From Bathymodiolus brooksi (Eukaryota; Mollusca; Bivalvia; Mytilida; Modiolidae): DNA of 64,000 bases. The notes beneath the pieces were generated by a model. That model did not search any database. It was not told the origin of the DNA and was given only the letters and a program-made list of their open reading frames with translations. The stretch spans positions 53,726,203 through 53,790,202 of the forward strand of contig OY804586.1 in the NCBI GenBank assembly GCA_963680875.1, written 5' to 3'. Both the position numbers and the translations under genes were made by a program. Below, piece after piece: positions 10,005-21,438 of the stretch (positions are counted from its first letter, which is position 1; each line of letters opens with the position of its first letter).

Positions 10005-10971
10005 GGTAGCAGGTCAAATCGGCCCCAAACCAAATCGGTCCCAAGTCAAATCGGCCCCAGATCAAATCATTGTATTATTATGGTCTTTTTTTATTGTTTC
10101 ACTCCTTTTTTTCACACCGGGAAATCACATGTCCGCCAATTTTGTTGTTTACTATTGTCAACATGCAAAGTTAAATATTTCTTAAATAGTTTGGACACTA
10201 TTCAGCAAAATATTTAAATACATCCAATACGTTTTAATTATTGAAGAATTAAAACTGTCTAGTAAGTACAGTTGTGTTTTGTACCAGTAAATGTTTACCA
10301 TTGATACGAAAATAAACTAAATATAAACGTCTGACTATATCTCGCCATGCTTAAAATAATCAATAATCTTGCCGATAAAATTTCAGTGTCTGCATATATA
10401 TGATGCAAATTTCCTCCATGTACATTGGCCATGAGGAGGACTTTAATTTCATTTTGTTTAATTATTTCCAGTCTAAATGTCCTATAGGCACCGGCCGTTG
10501 ATGACCTCTGTATATGGATGGCATTGCTCTCATGTATGTACATTGGCCATGGGGAGGACGCTGGATATTGCCGTCTGTCATTGAATTAGCCCCTTGTAAA
10601 TATAAAAGGGTTTATTTCTATTTCAGCACATTTTACGCGTGACGGTACTTTTAATACCCTTTTAATCCAGAGACTGTTTCGATTTGATGTAATCTAATCT
10701 ATAGATGGGGTTAGTTTTTTGTGTGATTGACCCTATTCCATTGACTGCGTATACTGCCTTTAATTGTAATATCGGATTATTTTAACAAAAGAATCCGCTC
10801 ATCAATAAAATTTAAATTTTACATCTCTTAACCAAAAATATTAATTTATATTACATAATTTTTTTTTATTTATTCTTTTTTATTTTTATTTTTTGGGACC
10901 GATTTGACTTTCATTTTAAGGCCGATTTGACTTGGGGCCGATATGACTTGGGGCCGATTTGACTGGAAATC
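10005..10971. mobile_element. 967-bp transposon with GTCAAATCGGCCCC arrays at both ends, 8-bp TSD
   Basis: Target duplication TGTCAGAA at 9997-10004 and 10972-10979. The left end holds about four partial copies of the word GTCAAATCGGCCCC (10010-10067). The right end holds four inverted copies (10896-10964). A 24-base direct repeat containing GTACATTGGCCATG recurs near 10420 and 10535. No transposase frame is seen, so it is non-autonomous. It matches the family at 1551-7025 in layout (8-bp TSD, a leading G, a short variable run, then a word array) but not in sequence. Confidence 0.85.
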
Positions 10972-10979
10972 TGTCAGAA

Positions 10980-11375
10980 ACCCAGTATGGATAGAAACTG
11001 CTATTTGATTGTTTTTAGTTGTTGTATATATGTCATACAGTGATACATAGAAAGTTGCAAAATGTTGTGTACATGAAAAAAAATTGATGTTAAAAAAAAA
11101 GGAGGGATGGGCAATCAGAAGCACCATAGGCTCCTGTCCACAAGTACCTGTGATCTTGAAGAGTGTCTCAGACCCTATGCTATGTGCAACATTTACATAC
11201 TCTATTATGTCTACTGGTGGTCACTAGTAAACCAAATTTCTATTTTCAGGCAAAGTTGGTAAATAATTATATGTACATAAGCATAACGTTTTGCATATGT
11301 TTGCTCATCCAAGACAAAGGATATCTAATTAGTGATTAGCTTCGCGAGCTTTCCAGGCAGTGCCTGTTTCATATT
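10980..11375. other. No recognised gene
   Basis: Unassigned DNA between two repeats. There is no frame above 60 codons that I would support, and no family resemblance. Confidence 0.4.
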
Positions 11376-11909
11376 ATGGGACGAAGTCCCAACTATGGTA
11401 GAAATAGCAATATTTTCCATATCACTAATGGCTTAAATTCCTTGCACCGGAAATGATACACCGGAAACCAATACATGGTTAAATCTGCAGAAAATCGGAT
11501 GCGCAGTAATCTGGAAGGGTGCAGGACGTTTCGTAACATAGTCGTTTCGTACCTAGATCTGGACGTTTCGTACCGGGGTAAAAATGTATAGTGAGACGTT
11601 TCGTACCTCTCTTTTCAACTCATAGATTTGTAATAAACTCGTTAATTAAAATGTTGTATGTAGAGTTGTAACTCTGGAACTACTTCCGGTTATGAATGTT
11701 AAAAAATGACTCAAAATCGCAATGTGTTCTAGCCCATTAAGCATATACCATGGGACTGATAATATCATTAAACAGAGTTTCATTTCTTCCTCCTCCTGTC
11801 CGAAATAATATTTTCTATGAAATTGAGACTTGGGTTTGGGTACCCCTATTTGCCACCTCTTTTAAGAAAGTCTGGATCCGCCCCCGGTCTACTTTGAAAA
11901 AAAAATTAT
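11376..11909 (+). mobile_element. Dispersed repeat with GACGTTTCGTACC words, copy 1
   Basis: Starts ATGGGACGAAGTCCCAAC and ends at AAAAATTAT. It contains four spaced variants of the word GACGTTTCGTACC (11522-11617) and a CTGGATCCGCCC word near the end. It is about 93% like 21439-21935 but carries about 40 extra bases with additional words. No inverted array and no target duplication were found, so this may be one end of a larger element. Confidence 0.75.
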
Positions 11910-12187
11910 GTATAGAGTAGATACATTGTATTAGGAAAATGGGGCATAGTTCATAAAGGTGTTTATTTCACAACGAAGCATGTCAAACGGGTTCATATAC
12001 GTTGTAGATGCACATTTTATTGATAAAATTGAAGAAAAAAAAATCCTGAATCCAAGTGCCTGTGGTCACAGTCATAATTGCAGTTCATGTTATTGTAATA
12101 TTTTTTTATGTAGTCATGTATGCTTTATTTGTCTTGTCTGTACATGTATATTATGTAAATTGTAATGCTAAAACCCAAATGGGTTAT
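11910..12187. other. Possible LINE 3' tail, otherwise unassigned
   Basis: The end of this stretch (12090-12180) has the look of a LINE 3' untranslated region (TGTAAATTGTAATGCTAAA, then CCCAAATGGGTTAT). The evidence is weak and no coding part is attached. Confidence 0.25.
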
Positions 12188-13171
12188 CAGAGGCGGATTT
12201 AGAGGGGGTCTGTGGGGCCTGCGGGGCGTGCGCCCCTCCCCCCTAAAATTCGCAAAGCATATGTTATACAACGTTAATTAAGCAATTCAACAAACAACTT
12301 TTCATGAATGGATAACTCGTGACCTGTAAGTCAAAATGAATAGTAATGATATTAGGAGTAAATTTGGGATATCATTCTAAAAAGCTCTACCCATTGATAA
12401 ATGATCAGTATATACTGTCCGTCCGGATGAAGCTTTTCGTTTTGCCGTTGGTTCATTCATTGAAAACGTATGATTCGTTCTTGTTTATAGACAAACAAAG
12501 GCTAATATGTTAACATTAATGCTGCATGAAACGATTCTGATCATCTAATTTAGTTACGTTAGCTTATCAGAAATCAACAACAAGTTCATGTATTGAAAAT
12601 TTCCGCTTTTGTTTGTCTATAAACAAGAACGGTCGAATCATACGTTTTCAATGAATGAAACAAACGACGAAAAGAAAAGCTCCATCCGGACGGGTAGCAT
12701 TAACTAGAACTACCCGAAAGGACAAGCACCGAAAGTACAGATCAATTAGTGAAATGAGGAATGCGTTAAAACTAAACCAACAGTTCTTTGAAGGGTTAAA
12801 ATATCGTGATTGATCAGTCATGAGTTGAACAATTCACATCACGGTTGTTAAAGAAAATTTTTACTTTAGGTTCTTATAAGGCATGACTTCTTATAATCTG
12901 ACAAAAACATACTGTTAACAATTATCCGACAAAATTAAGACTCAAAGTCAATTTTTATTGGTCTGATAAAAATGGTGTGGTTGGTTCAAAATTGTCGTTC
13001 AAATAAACGTCTGTAATTCCTCGAACCCCAGAGCTTCCGGGGGGGGGGGGGGGCTTCGCCCCCTGGTCCCCTACCAGGGCTCTGCCTTGGACCCGCTGGG
13101 GACCTTAAGCGGTCCCCAGAACCCTCGCATACTCACGCCCCCCCTAACCTCAAATCCTGGATCCGCCCCTG
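12188..13171. mobile_element. Non-autonomous element with CAGRGGCGGATYYAG termini
   Basis: Left end CAGAGGCGGATTTAG, right end the complement of CAGGGGCGGATCCAG. Flanks share GTTAT or GGTTAT (5-6 bp). Inside, 12418-12508 and 12606-12697 form a hairpin of about 90-base arms. GC-rich blocks with long G runs lie next to both ends, especially 13020-13150. Ends of this form are widespread in invertebrate genomes; the superfamily is uncertain because the flank is shorter than the 8 bp usual for hAT. Confidence 0.78.
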
Positions 13172-13429
13172 GTTATTTGTGTGCATTAATAAAATAAATT
13201 ATAATATTTCTTTTTATACCCGTATCTATTTACACATTTTCAAGGTATTCTGCATTATATTACGTATAATTAAAATAATAATGCCCACGTATTTAACAAG
13301 TAATGCACCAAATTCGGTGAAAGGTATAGTTATTCATAATCAACTCGTCCTTGAAAAGACCGTAAATAATACAACCTGTTATTCAACATGTTTACAAATA
13401 TGTAGTACCAGTTTTAATTCATAATAAGA
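13172..13429. other. No recognised feature
   Basis: AT-rich; one chance frame (13179-13424) with no resemblance to a known protein. Confidence 0.35.
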
Positions 13430-13640
13430 GAGGATATTTGTTGTTTAACGTCAACTGAGCAATATTAAAGCTTTATCGTGGCGACAAGTTACATTCGATG
13501 AGATGATGTCAGCTTTATACTAGACAAACACGCTTACTTTAATTATTATAGAGTTTGGATCTCAGAAATAACATTCCGCAGGTAGACATGTCGCTCCACT
13601 CGAACTTATTATCATGATTTCGAGCCAATCAGCTTTTGCC
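13430..13640 (-). mobile_element. Degenerate SINE, family B
   Basis: Old reverse copy. It shows the tail TTGTTTAACGTCAACTGAGCAAT, the 'GTAGACATGTCGCTCCACTC' phrase and the GAGCCAATCAG remnant. The tRNA-like head is lost. Confidence 0.6.
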
Positions 13641-14364
13641 ATTTCTCATACACAGCTCGTCCTGGGCACAATACGTAAATAAATACCCCTCCTCGTGCAA
13701 AACAACGTGTTGTAGATCTACCCTAATGAGCAACAATTTCTTGACTGAATGGATGGGTGAACACCAAAACAGCCCGTCGTACGTCGTAAGCTTTTACGTT
13801 TAAATTTTCTCTTATGAAACCAATAAACACTGGTATTAAACTGATGTTCGTAACTTTAGTTACCTACATCCCAACATGGCGGACACCGAAAATGGTAAAT
13901 TAGAATATCCTTGTTTTCTCTTTGTTTTTAGTTTATTTTCAAATATTTTCATTTCAAATGTATAGATATTTTAACAATTAACTGTAGTGATATGCTTAAA
14001 TCAACTGTAAATTCTCCTATGTGGCACAAAACCTACTTTAAGAAATACAAATGATGTAAGTAACTGTAGAATTATTTTTGAACGATGTTCGTAACTTTCA
14101 AATATGATGTTGGTAACTTTAAACTTTGGTGTTTCTAAAATCATGTTTAAAACATTTAAAGAACAACGCTTTGTAATAAATACAATTTGAAAACAAAGAA
14201 AAACATCCCTGAAGTGATAGAGAGGGTAATAGAGGTGGAAGATATTATATAATGCACGAGAGAGAAAAAATACAGAGCGGTGGATGAGAGGGTTATGAAT
14301 GAGTGAGATGAACGAAAGATGAGGGTAGCGGGAGAAGAACACCTTGTACAACGCTCGTTTCCAA

Positions 14365-15010
14365 TTAGCAATAATAAACACGTGCTTTGCGTTTCCTGTT
14401 ATCTTTTGTAATCCTACAGCGATGGATATCGAGAATGACCAGATAATTAATAGTGCTGAGGCCGATGCGGCAGTCGATACAACATATGTAGTTGTTTAGT
14501 ATTATATTGATATTTCTATTTGGTCTTGGACAGTGTGCTCTAGAAGGGTCTTTCATAAACTACGACCTTGCAATAGGGCGTTTTGACTTCCGACCTTTAG
14601 GTGTTTAGGACCTCCCATGGATGGCGACCTCCGACATCATCATTAAATTTGATTAGGGCCATTCTGGGTCTCATATATAAATTCTAACAAAGTATATTTG
14701 TATGTAAATTAACAGTTCTATGTGTAAATATGCCGTGAATTATTACCAAATTAATTGTCCTTTGTGTTTTTTGCTTATTTTAATAAAAATGGACACACCA
14801 GATCAAGTATTTTAAGAATGACACATCTAATTATTTCCCTTTAATGCTGAAATGAAACCAAATTAATTTATTATTAATTTGTTAGACTATTGTATTAAAT
14901 ACAGATACATAAAGATTTATAATACTTTTTAAATCTATAATTTGTAAGTATTAAAATTGGATTAATCTATGGTAAAGCTGTTTTCGAAAAGTTCATTTTT
15001 TTTTTATATC
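14365..15010. other. Interior of the 2.7-kb element, no gene recognised
   Basis: Short frames on both strands only. A small direct repeat (GACCTTNN...GGACCTCC...GACCTCCGAC) lies at 14565-14635. Nothing is identifiable as a protein. Confidence 0.35.
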
Positions 15011-15129
15011 ATACCATTTCAAGTTTTACAAATACATATACATTTATAAATATGCATTGAAATTGACAGGATGTTAGTCTGAACAGTCTTGACGGTATAT
15101 AAACGAATTAGTTTAATATCAATAGTTTT

Positions 15130-15709
15130 TATACCCATACCCCCACAAACAAAGTTTGGGGGGTATATAGGAATCACCCCGTCCGTCCATGTACCTTGTA
15201 AGCGCAACTCCTCCTAAACCGCTTATTGGATTTTTATGAAACTTTACACATTTGTAGTACACTACCTGCAGATGTGCATGAAGGAATATGGTTGCTGTCC
15301 AAAATTCAAAAGGAGAGATAATTCAACTTATACTTTCACAAAAAGGGGGGCATGTACCTTGTAAGCGCAACTCCTACTAAACTGTTTATTGAATTTTTAT
15401 GAAACTTTACACAGTTGTAGTACACAACCTGCAGATGTGCATGAAGGAATACCGTTGCTGTCTAAAATTTAGAAGGGGAGATAATTCAACTTATACTTTC
15501 ACGAAAAGTGGGGTCGTGTACTTGTGGCGACCCCTAGATGTATGTTCTTGGTTAGTTTATTTTGGAGATGGGATGTTGTCTCCTTGCCATAACTCCATAT
15601 CCGTTCATTTTTCATAGGTAACTTGCTAATATACCTGTATTCCAAAGTTTGAACATCATAGTATTGCAAGCGGGGGTATCACTCAGTGAGGTCACTCACA
15701 GTTCTAGTT
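15130..15709 (+). mobile_element. Hairpin-capped repeat, group G2 (TACCCCC...GGGGGTATATAG)
   Basis: Opens with a hairpin (ATACCCCCACAAAC pairing with GTTTGGGGGGTAT, then ATAG). A unit of about 163 bp beginning CATGTACCTTGTAAGCGCAA follows, starting at 15188 and 15351. It closes with GGGGGTATCACTCAGTGAGG, another short hairpin, and CTAG before T. This is the same design as the arrays at 44.7-50 kb. Confidence 0.7.
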
Positions 15710-16554
15710 TAAATCAGGATCGCATTCATGAATTTCCTTCACCCATGTTAAATACAATTATACACATAGATTTCCTACAAGTCCCTTATCTATATTCTTG
15801 TATACTTTAGTAAATATGTTGCTATAGGTAATATATCTCTACCGACAATATTTATGTAGTACAGATACATTGCTTTCATCAGCAAACGTATTAAAGGGGT
15901 ACGCACAAGATACACATAGGTTAGAAAGGGACTTATTGTAGCAAGTCTATAATTGTTTACATTGACATGATTACGATGTTTCATGAATCAACAAGTCTTC
16001 AACTGTCAATAAGTCGCATGTGACGCTAAAACAAATCAACATCCTAAAAATGTGAGAAAGGTAGAGACCCTGAATTGTTGTTCTTCTTAATACTCGTTCT
16101 ATATGCTTTCGTTTCGTTGCTTGTTGTTCTTTTTACTTTTAAGTTGTCTGCATGCTTAATTTTGCTTTTAATTTGAAACCAAGAGTTTCTTAATGAGCAA
16201 TTAAACACCTTCTTATTATTTAACAGTTATGGAAATCTGCAGTTACGGACATCCCTTTAAATATCTTTCTAAAGTTACGAACATCACTTCAAAGAGTTAC
16301 GTACATCCTTCAAATTTTTTCAAGTTAATATTTCAATGCTCTCATAAGAGTTTCGTCATTTTTATGTATGCATTTGAGTATCTAATATTCCCACCTGTAA
16401 TCATACCGTTGGACTTACTAATAAGCGCTACTGATAAAGAGAAAACAAGGATATTCTAATTTACCATTTTCCGTGTCCGCCATGTTGGGATGTAGGTAAC
16501 TAAAGTTACGAACATCAGTTTAATACCTGTGAATAAACACATTAAAAAAACTTG

Positions 16555-17507
16555 GCTGTTTTTGGTCATTACGTCGTCCCATTTCACAATTGTGGCCGAA
16601 AGCCCCATCCGTCATTCAAGATGGCAGCCGTTACTAAAAATTGAAATGTGTTTTAATTGTTTATTGCTGCATTATGATTAATCAAAATGAGCTCAAGTTT
16701 TAACTGTAAATAAACACCATTGAGTAGTTCGATATGTATTCAGAGTTTTTCTGTCAGATTTGTATAAAATATCCACTATGCAAAGTAGGCATATTTTGAT
16801 AAAAGATCACATTCAAATCATATCCTTTGAAACTACTGAACTAAATTAAACCAAACTTGGCTAAAATGGTTTCTTAGGTGATCTCCTTTCAAAGTTGTAT
16901 CCGACAGTCCCGCCCTTCATTTAAGATGTCGTTTGCTATGCTAAAAATAATAATGTCTTTAATTGTATATCGCTGCTTTTGTTACTAATCAAAGTGAGCT
17001 AAGCGAACATTTAACACTAGTTATACATGGCAACATATATTCTACGTTTTTCTGTAAAATGTTCTTTTATCCGATTTATTTCGATCATGCAATGTTGGAA
17101 TATTTTGATTCAAATCTACTCCTCAAAACAGACTGAGCCAAAACAAACTAAGCCAAGATTCGCTGTGATATGTCCTCTGGGTGTTTCCTTTCACAATTAT
17201 AAGTGTTCACCAGCCTCATCCTTCATTCAAAATGGCCGCTGTTACAAGAAATATAAATTTCTTGAATTGATTAATACTGCTTTAATACAAGTCAAAATGA
17301 GCTCAAATTTAATCTGTGAAAACTATTTTCTGCCTTTTCATGCAGATTTATTTTTTAAAAAATACATTAAAATCTTCTGCTCAGAATCTTGATTTTGTTC
17401 GTTGTCCCACTTTTTAATTTATGTCAGACACCTCCATTTTCTATAAAATTTTGGGAAGTCAAACTGAAAACCAGGTGAGCGATTACAGGCTCCGGGGAGC
17501 CTCTGGT
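16555..17507 (+). mobile_element. Hairpin-capped repeat, group G1, 5' end unclear
   Basis: Diverged repeat units each with an AAGATGGCAGCC or AAAATGGCCGCT word and 'GAAACTACTGAACTAAATT'-like phrases. The 3' end is GGTGAGCGATTACA, a hairpin GGCTCCGGGGAGCC, and CTGG before T. The 5' hairpin is not seen because it abuts the transposon end at 16530. Confidence 0.65.
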
Positions 17508-17613
17508 TATTATTTTATGCCTCTCTAGTGTTAATTGGTGTATCTAGTGGATTGTGACGTTTTTCGTGCTGTGTCTGATATTTTGCAGAGTAACATGCAT
17601 TCATATAGATTTT

Positions 17614-17985
17614 TAACCGCATCGGTGGCCTAATGGTTAGCGTGCTCGCCTCGAGTGCGGTAGATCGTGGGTTGGAGCCCCGGTCAGGTCAAACCAAAGA
17701 CTATAAAATTGGTATTTGTTGCTTTTCCGCTAGGTACGCAGCATTAAGGAGAAAGAGCAAAGACTGGTTGGCTCGGAATCAGAATAATGTGTCCGAGTGG
17801 AGCGACATGTCTATCCGCGGACTGTTGTTTCAGTGAGCTAGCAATATAAAAATCTAACTCAGCGTGTTGGTCTAGTACAAAGCGGACCTCGTCATCATCT
17901 CATTGAAAATTAACTTGTTCTTGCTATGATATATAGCTGAAAAATTGCTGATTTGGCGTTAACAACAATCACTCACTCATATAAT
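17614..17985 (+). mobile_element. tRNA-derived SINE, family B, near full length
   Basis: The head GCATCGGTGGCCTAATGG with GGTTAGCGTGCTCGCC is an A-box-like tRNA start, and GTGGGTTGGAGCCCC is the B box. The body and tail (GCTGAAAAATTGCTGATTTGG, then GCGTTAACAACAATCACTCA) follow. This is the best family B copy in the window and the reference for the others. Confidence 0.88.
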
Positions 17986-18634
17986 AGATCTTTTAAAATA
18001 TTTCAAGATAAAAAAAAACCCACCTTTAACCGTAAATATCCATTTCGGGTGTTGAATGATTAGAACATACCCACACGAATTCTTTGGAAATGTAATTGTA
18101 TGCATTAAACTCCAATATACGCAATATCTTATTACCAAGAACGATCAAGAAAAAGGGTGAAGTTCATTTAAATATATGCATTTAAAGCTGTCAGCACACT
18201 GTCCTTAAACAGATCGTTAGAAGTTCTAGTAGAGGGTATATGTAATAATCCTATATATACAAGGAGACAGAGCAAGTTTCTTAAAAGTAGGTATCAACTT
18301 ATTTTTTTTTATTTTAAGTAATTTAGTTTAACCCCGCACACTTTTATTTCGGTCATGTATATGTGTGTTACGGGTATCGATCTTGCCTCTATTTTTTAGA
18401 ATTTAGGATTTTTTAACTGTTCCGACTTTTTTTTTTATTATTAGAAGATATTTGCTTCTTTCCTTTTTTTTTATTTTAAACAATAAACGCGTGATATTAA
18501 ATTGTGGGTATGAAAATCACCGATAACGGAGAATAAATATTTAAAAAATAATTAATAAAAATTCAAATTTCACTACAATTTATTTTGGTCAAATTTTTGT
18601 TTCACATTTCTATCGTATATCTGTATTTTATAAA
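17986..18634. other. No recognised gene
   Basis: AT-rich with poly-T and poly-A runs and no supported frame. Confidence 0.4.
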
Positions 18635-18890
18635 GGGGGCGTCATGGCCGTGAGCGTATGGTAGTTGGATTTACAATTGCCTATGCAATCAGTGCCTATC
18701 ACCACTGATGTTGTGAGTTCGAATTTCGATCAGGGGGAGATGTACAACATTATGTGATAAAGTTTGTCAGTGACTTGCGAGAGGTCGGTGGTTTGTTTTC
18801 TCCGGGTCCTCCGGTTTCCTCCACCGATAAAACTGACCGCCACGATATAACTGAAATATTGTTGAAAGTGGCGTTAAACAAAGCAAACAA
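18635..18890 (+). mobile_element. tRNA-derived SINE, family A, full length
   Basis: The head has A-box-like GGCCGTGAGCGTATGG and B-box-like GAGTTCGAATTTC. The central domain includes GTCAGTGACTTGCGA and CTCCACCGATAAAACTGAC. The tail is GAAATATTGTTGAAAGTGG followed by GCGTTAAAC. The shared central domain recalls the MetaSINE type described from animals; that assignment is inference. Confidence 0.88.
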
Positions 18891-19300
18891 ACATTTATTT
18901 ATAAAGCTCAGCAGCGATTAATATTTCGGAAACATGTATCTCGGAACATCATTGAGATTACAAAAAAAACTTTTTAATTGATAAATTTAGAACAGTTAAA
19001 TAATGGTTTTTTTTGTTTGTTTTTTTTTTTATAAAGAAAATTACATTCAAACTAAGGTTCTTCTCCATCATGGATATGTGACCGTTTCCGATATTGGCTA
19101 ATTGGCTATGATGGGTAGGCCCTTTGGTATTCCTGATCCCAAAACTTTTCAGTTATTTGGCTTTCTAAACTTGAGCGTACCTGGTAAAGGTTATTCCTGA
19201 AACGCGTGGCTTTTATAACGTTGATGATTCCGTATTTTATATGTTAAAAGTTCAATCCTATTAAAGTTATATATAGACTATATCATAGTCCCTCGTTTGT
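18891..19300. other. No recognised gene
   Basis: AT-rich; long T runs near 19010. No frame worth supporting. Confidence 0.4.
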
Positions 19301-19420
19301 AAGCGCATCGGTGGTGTTAGTGTTAGCGTGCTCGCCTCGAGTGCGATAGATTGTGGGTTCGAGCCTCGATCGTGTCAAAACAAAAATTATAAAATTGGTA
19401 TTTGTTGCTTCTCCCACTAC
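19301..19420 (+). mobile_element. SINE family B, 5' fragment
   Basis: Head with GCATCGGTGGTGTTAGTG, the B box GTGGGTTCGAGCCTC and the first part of the body. Truncated at CTCCCACTAC. Confidence 0.8.
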
Positions 19421-20553
19421 AAAGTCAAGAAATTCTGAATAGACCAGTTTTTGTAAAAGAGTTTTATTATGACCATATTAAGAAATAAAATGGACGTTTA
19501 CAAGCTATATCGGCATGTACCTTGGTGTAGCCTATACATGTTCATAAAAGGTGTACATGATGTTTGGTTACTCACACTGCAATACTGATGAACTTCATTC
19601 CAACATTTTATAGTATACCTGAATTTCGGGAAATACTACCTCCAAGTGAACAAAATAGAATAATAAAGTCCCTGTCTCCACATACAAAATTTTGAATTAA
19701 TATATCTAGGTCTCTCTATATTTAGGCAATCTTCAAATCTAAATCACACTCTTTAAAATTATTTGGTACAAATTATACAGATAATATATTCCTTCTTCGT
19801 GTAGTGTCATTAACTGTAAAAGATTCGACAACAAGCGGGTTAATCACAGCATTTATTTTAGAAAGATTTTGAGCAGATGTATTATGAATGGCATAATAAA
19901 TACTTAAATAAAGAAAATTCGTTGTTTCTTACTATTTTAAATTATTTTCGACAAATTTTGGTAACATTCAAATATTTTGTACAATCAGACTGGCGGATCA
20001 TCGTAAAAAACCTGGAACTGCCATACAATGTAAAACTAAAGACTCAAGTTGTCACCGACAGAGTTCCGTCCAGGTTTTAAGTGGGATTCGTGCTGCTCAA
20101 ACTCCAGTTTTCTGTGTAGTTTTTTGTAGACCACTGTTTATCATTTTGTCCTTTTTCGTTTGGCCATTGCATTGCCTGCCCTTCTTCGATTTATGACTTC
20201 CGACAAACTTTTCTTATCTGTTGACCTATACACGCACAACTATACTATCCCAATTATCAAATTTATTTCATTGTAATATATATGTAAAAATATATTGAAG
20301 AATACAATTATTTGGCATAATGAACTTTTTAATGGTAAAGGACTAAAGATTTCTGTAGGTTTATTCCATTCTAATGCAGGTAAAAACGTTATTGATAACT
20401 TTAGTTAGCTACCTGTTATTGAAATGAACAGTCAAACGATTTAAACTACAATTTCAGTAATGCTACGAAAGAAATCGGGAATTTGCATAAAACCCAGCGT
20501 TCTATACAATAAAAAAAAAACATAAAAGATGTAAACGTACACGATTGGAAACG
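19421..20553. other. No recognised gene
   Basis: About 1.1 kb of AT-rich DNA. A frame at 19877-20080 is open for 67 codons but resembles nothing I know and has no splice context. Confidence 0.4.
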
Positions 20554-20569
20554 TACGGACTACTGGGTT

Positions 20570-20799
20570 TGGTGTTTAACACCACTTTCAACAAATTTCA
20601 ATGGGGGTGTTTTATTGGTGGAGTAAAATGGAGAGCACAGAGAAAACCACGGACCTGCCACAAGTCACTGACAAACTATATCACATAATGTTGTATCGCC
20701 TGAGCTAGATTCGAACTCATAACGTTAGTGGTGATAGGTACTGATTGTATAGGTAGTTGTAAATCCAGCTACCAAACGATCACGACCACAAAGGCCCCT
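20570..20799 (-). mobile_element. SINE family A with 16-bp target duplication
   Basis: Reverse-strand family A copy. It is bounded by TACGGACTACTGGGTT (20554-20569) and TACGGACTACTGAGTT (20800-20815), one mismatch, as expected of LINE-driven insertion. Part of the central domain is rearranged (GGGGGTGTTTTATTGGTGG). Confidence 0.88.
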
Positions 20800-20815
20800 T
20801 ACGGACTACTGAGTT

Positions 20816-21438
20816 AAATATTGTAGAACTAGATACATATGGTAACTATCGTGATAGAACATCACATGATAAAAAAAATATACTTTATTTGGTATACTGA
20901 TACCCTAATGAAGAATTTGTTAAATTTTGAAAATTAATTGATTGAAAATAGAAAATCGTGAATTTAATGGTAAAAATTGGGAAGGGAGGGGATGAGAATC
21001 TAAAAAGATTTTTTTTGTGTGGCTTAAGCTAAAAATTGAAGCAAAAATTATTTTTTATCCTTTTACCCAGATTTGTATTATTAGTCATAAAGGGACAATT
21101 TTTCCCCAAAATACAAATTCTGTTTCAGAGTGCATTTTTATTTTCAGGTACAAAAATGTAGCATCGAAATCTTTTTATCAGAATAAAATACACCCTTTTC
21201 CCCTAATGCTAATGCAAAGAAATGAAATGTGATACACGTATACACCGTTAGGAATTTAATTAATAATCTAATTTCCCTGTCGTTCTGTAGTCAACTGTTC
21301 CAGCGCAATGGTTGCAAGTATAAGATATAGATACAGTACTATAAAAAAAAAGAAGAAGCGGCCCATATTGAATATCCCGCAATACGGGTAACTTCTTTTG
21401 TTTCATAGTAGTTTATCTAACCTGTACAATAATGTTAT
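20816..21438. other. No recognised gene
   Basis: AT-rich; one chance frame at 21017-21232. No repeat family recognised. Confidence 0.4.

Larger units (their letters stand above)
13829..16530. mobile_element. 2.7-kb transposon with GATGTTCGTAACTTT words and 96-bp TIRs
   Basis: 13829-13924 pairs with 16435-16530. Flanking 8-mers are CAATAAAC (13821-13828) and GAATAAAC (16531-16538), matching at 7 of 8, so an 8-bp target duplication is likely. The word GATGTTCGTAACTTT occurs three times near the left end (13843, about 14081, about 14105) and four times inverted near the right end (16236-16310 and 16501). Each TIR carries ATGGCGGACACCGAAAATG followed by GTAAAT. The interior has no recognisable transposase and hosts the hairpin-capped repeat at 15130-15709. 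Confidence 0.82.

Noticed and set aside
13874..13892. First exon of a host gene (ATGGCGGACACC)
   Set aside because: The same sequence is mirrored at the other end of the element, so it belongs to the TIR; kept only as a hypothesis about TIR-driven transcripts.
14001..14381. 126-codon minus frame
   Set aside because: AT-rich, composed of low-information residues, no domain, and overlaps another frame in the same transposon.
17628..17700. tRNA gene
   Set aside because: A and B boxes are those of the SINE family B head; the fold is imperfect and the same head recurs at 19301 and 30902 with SINE bodies attached.
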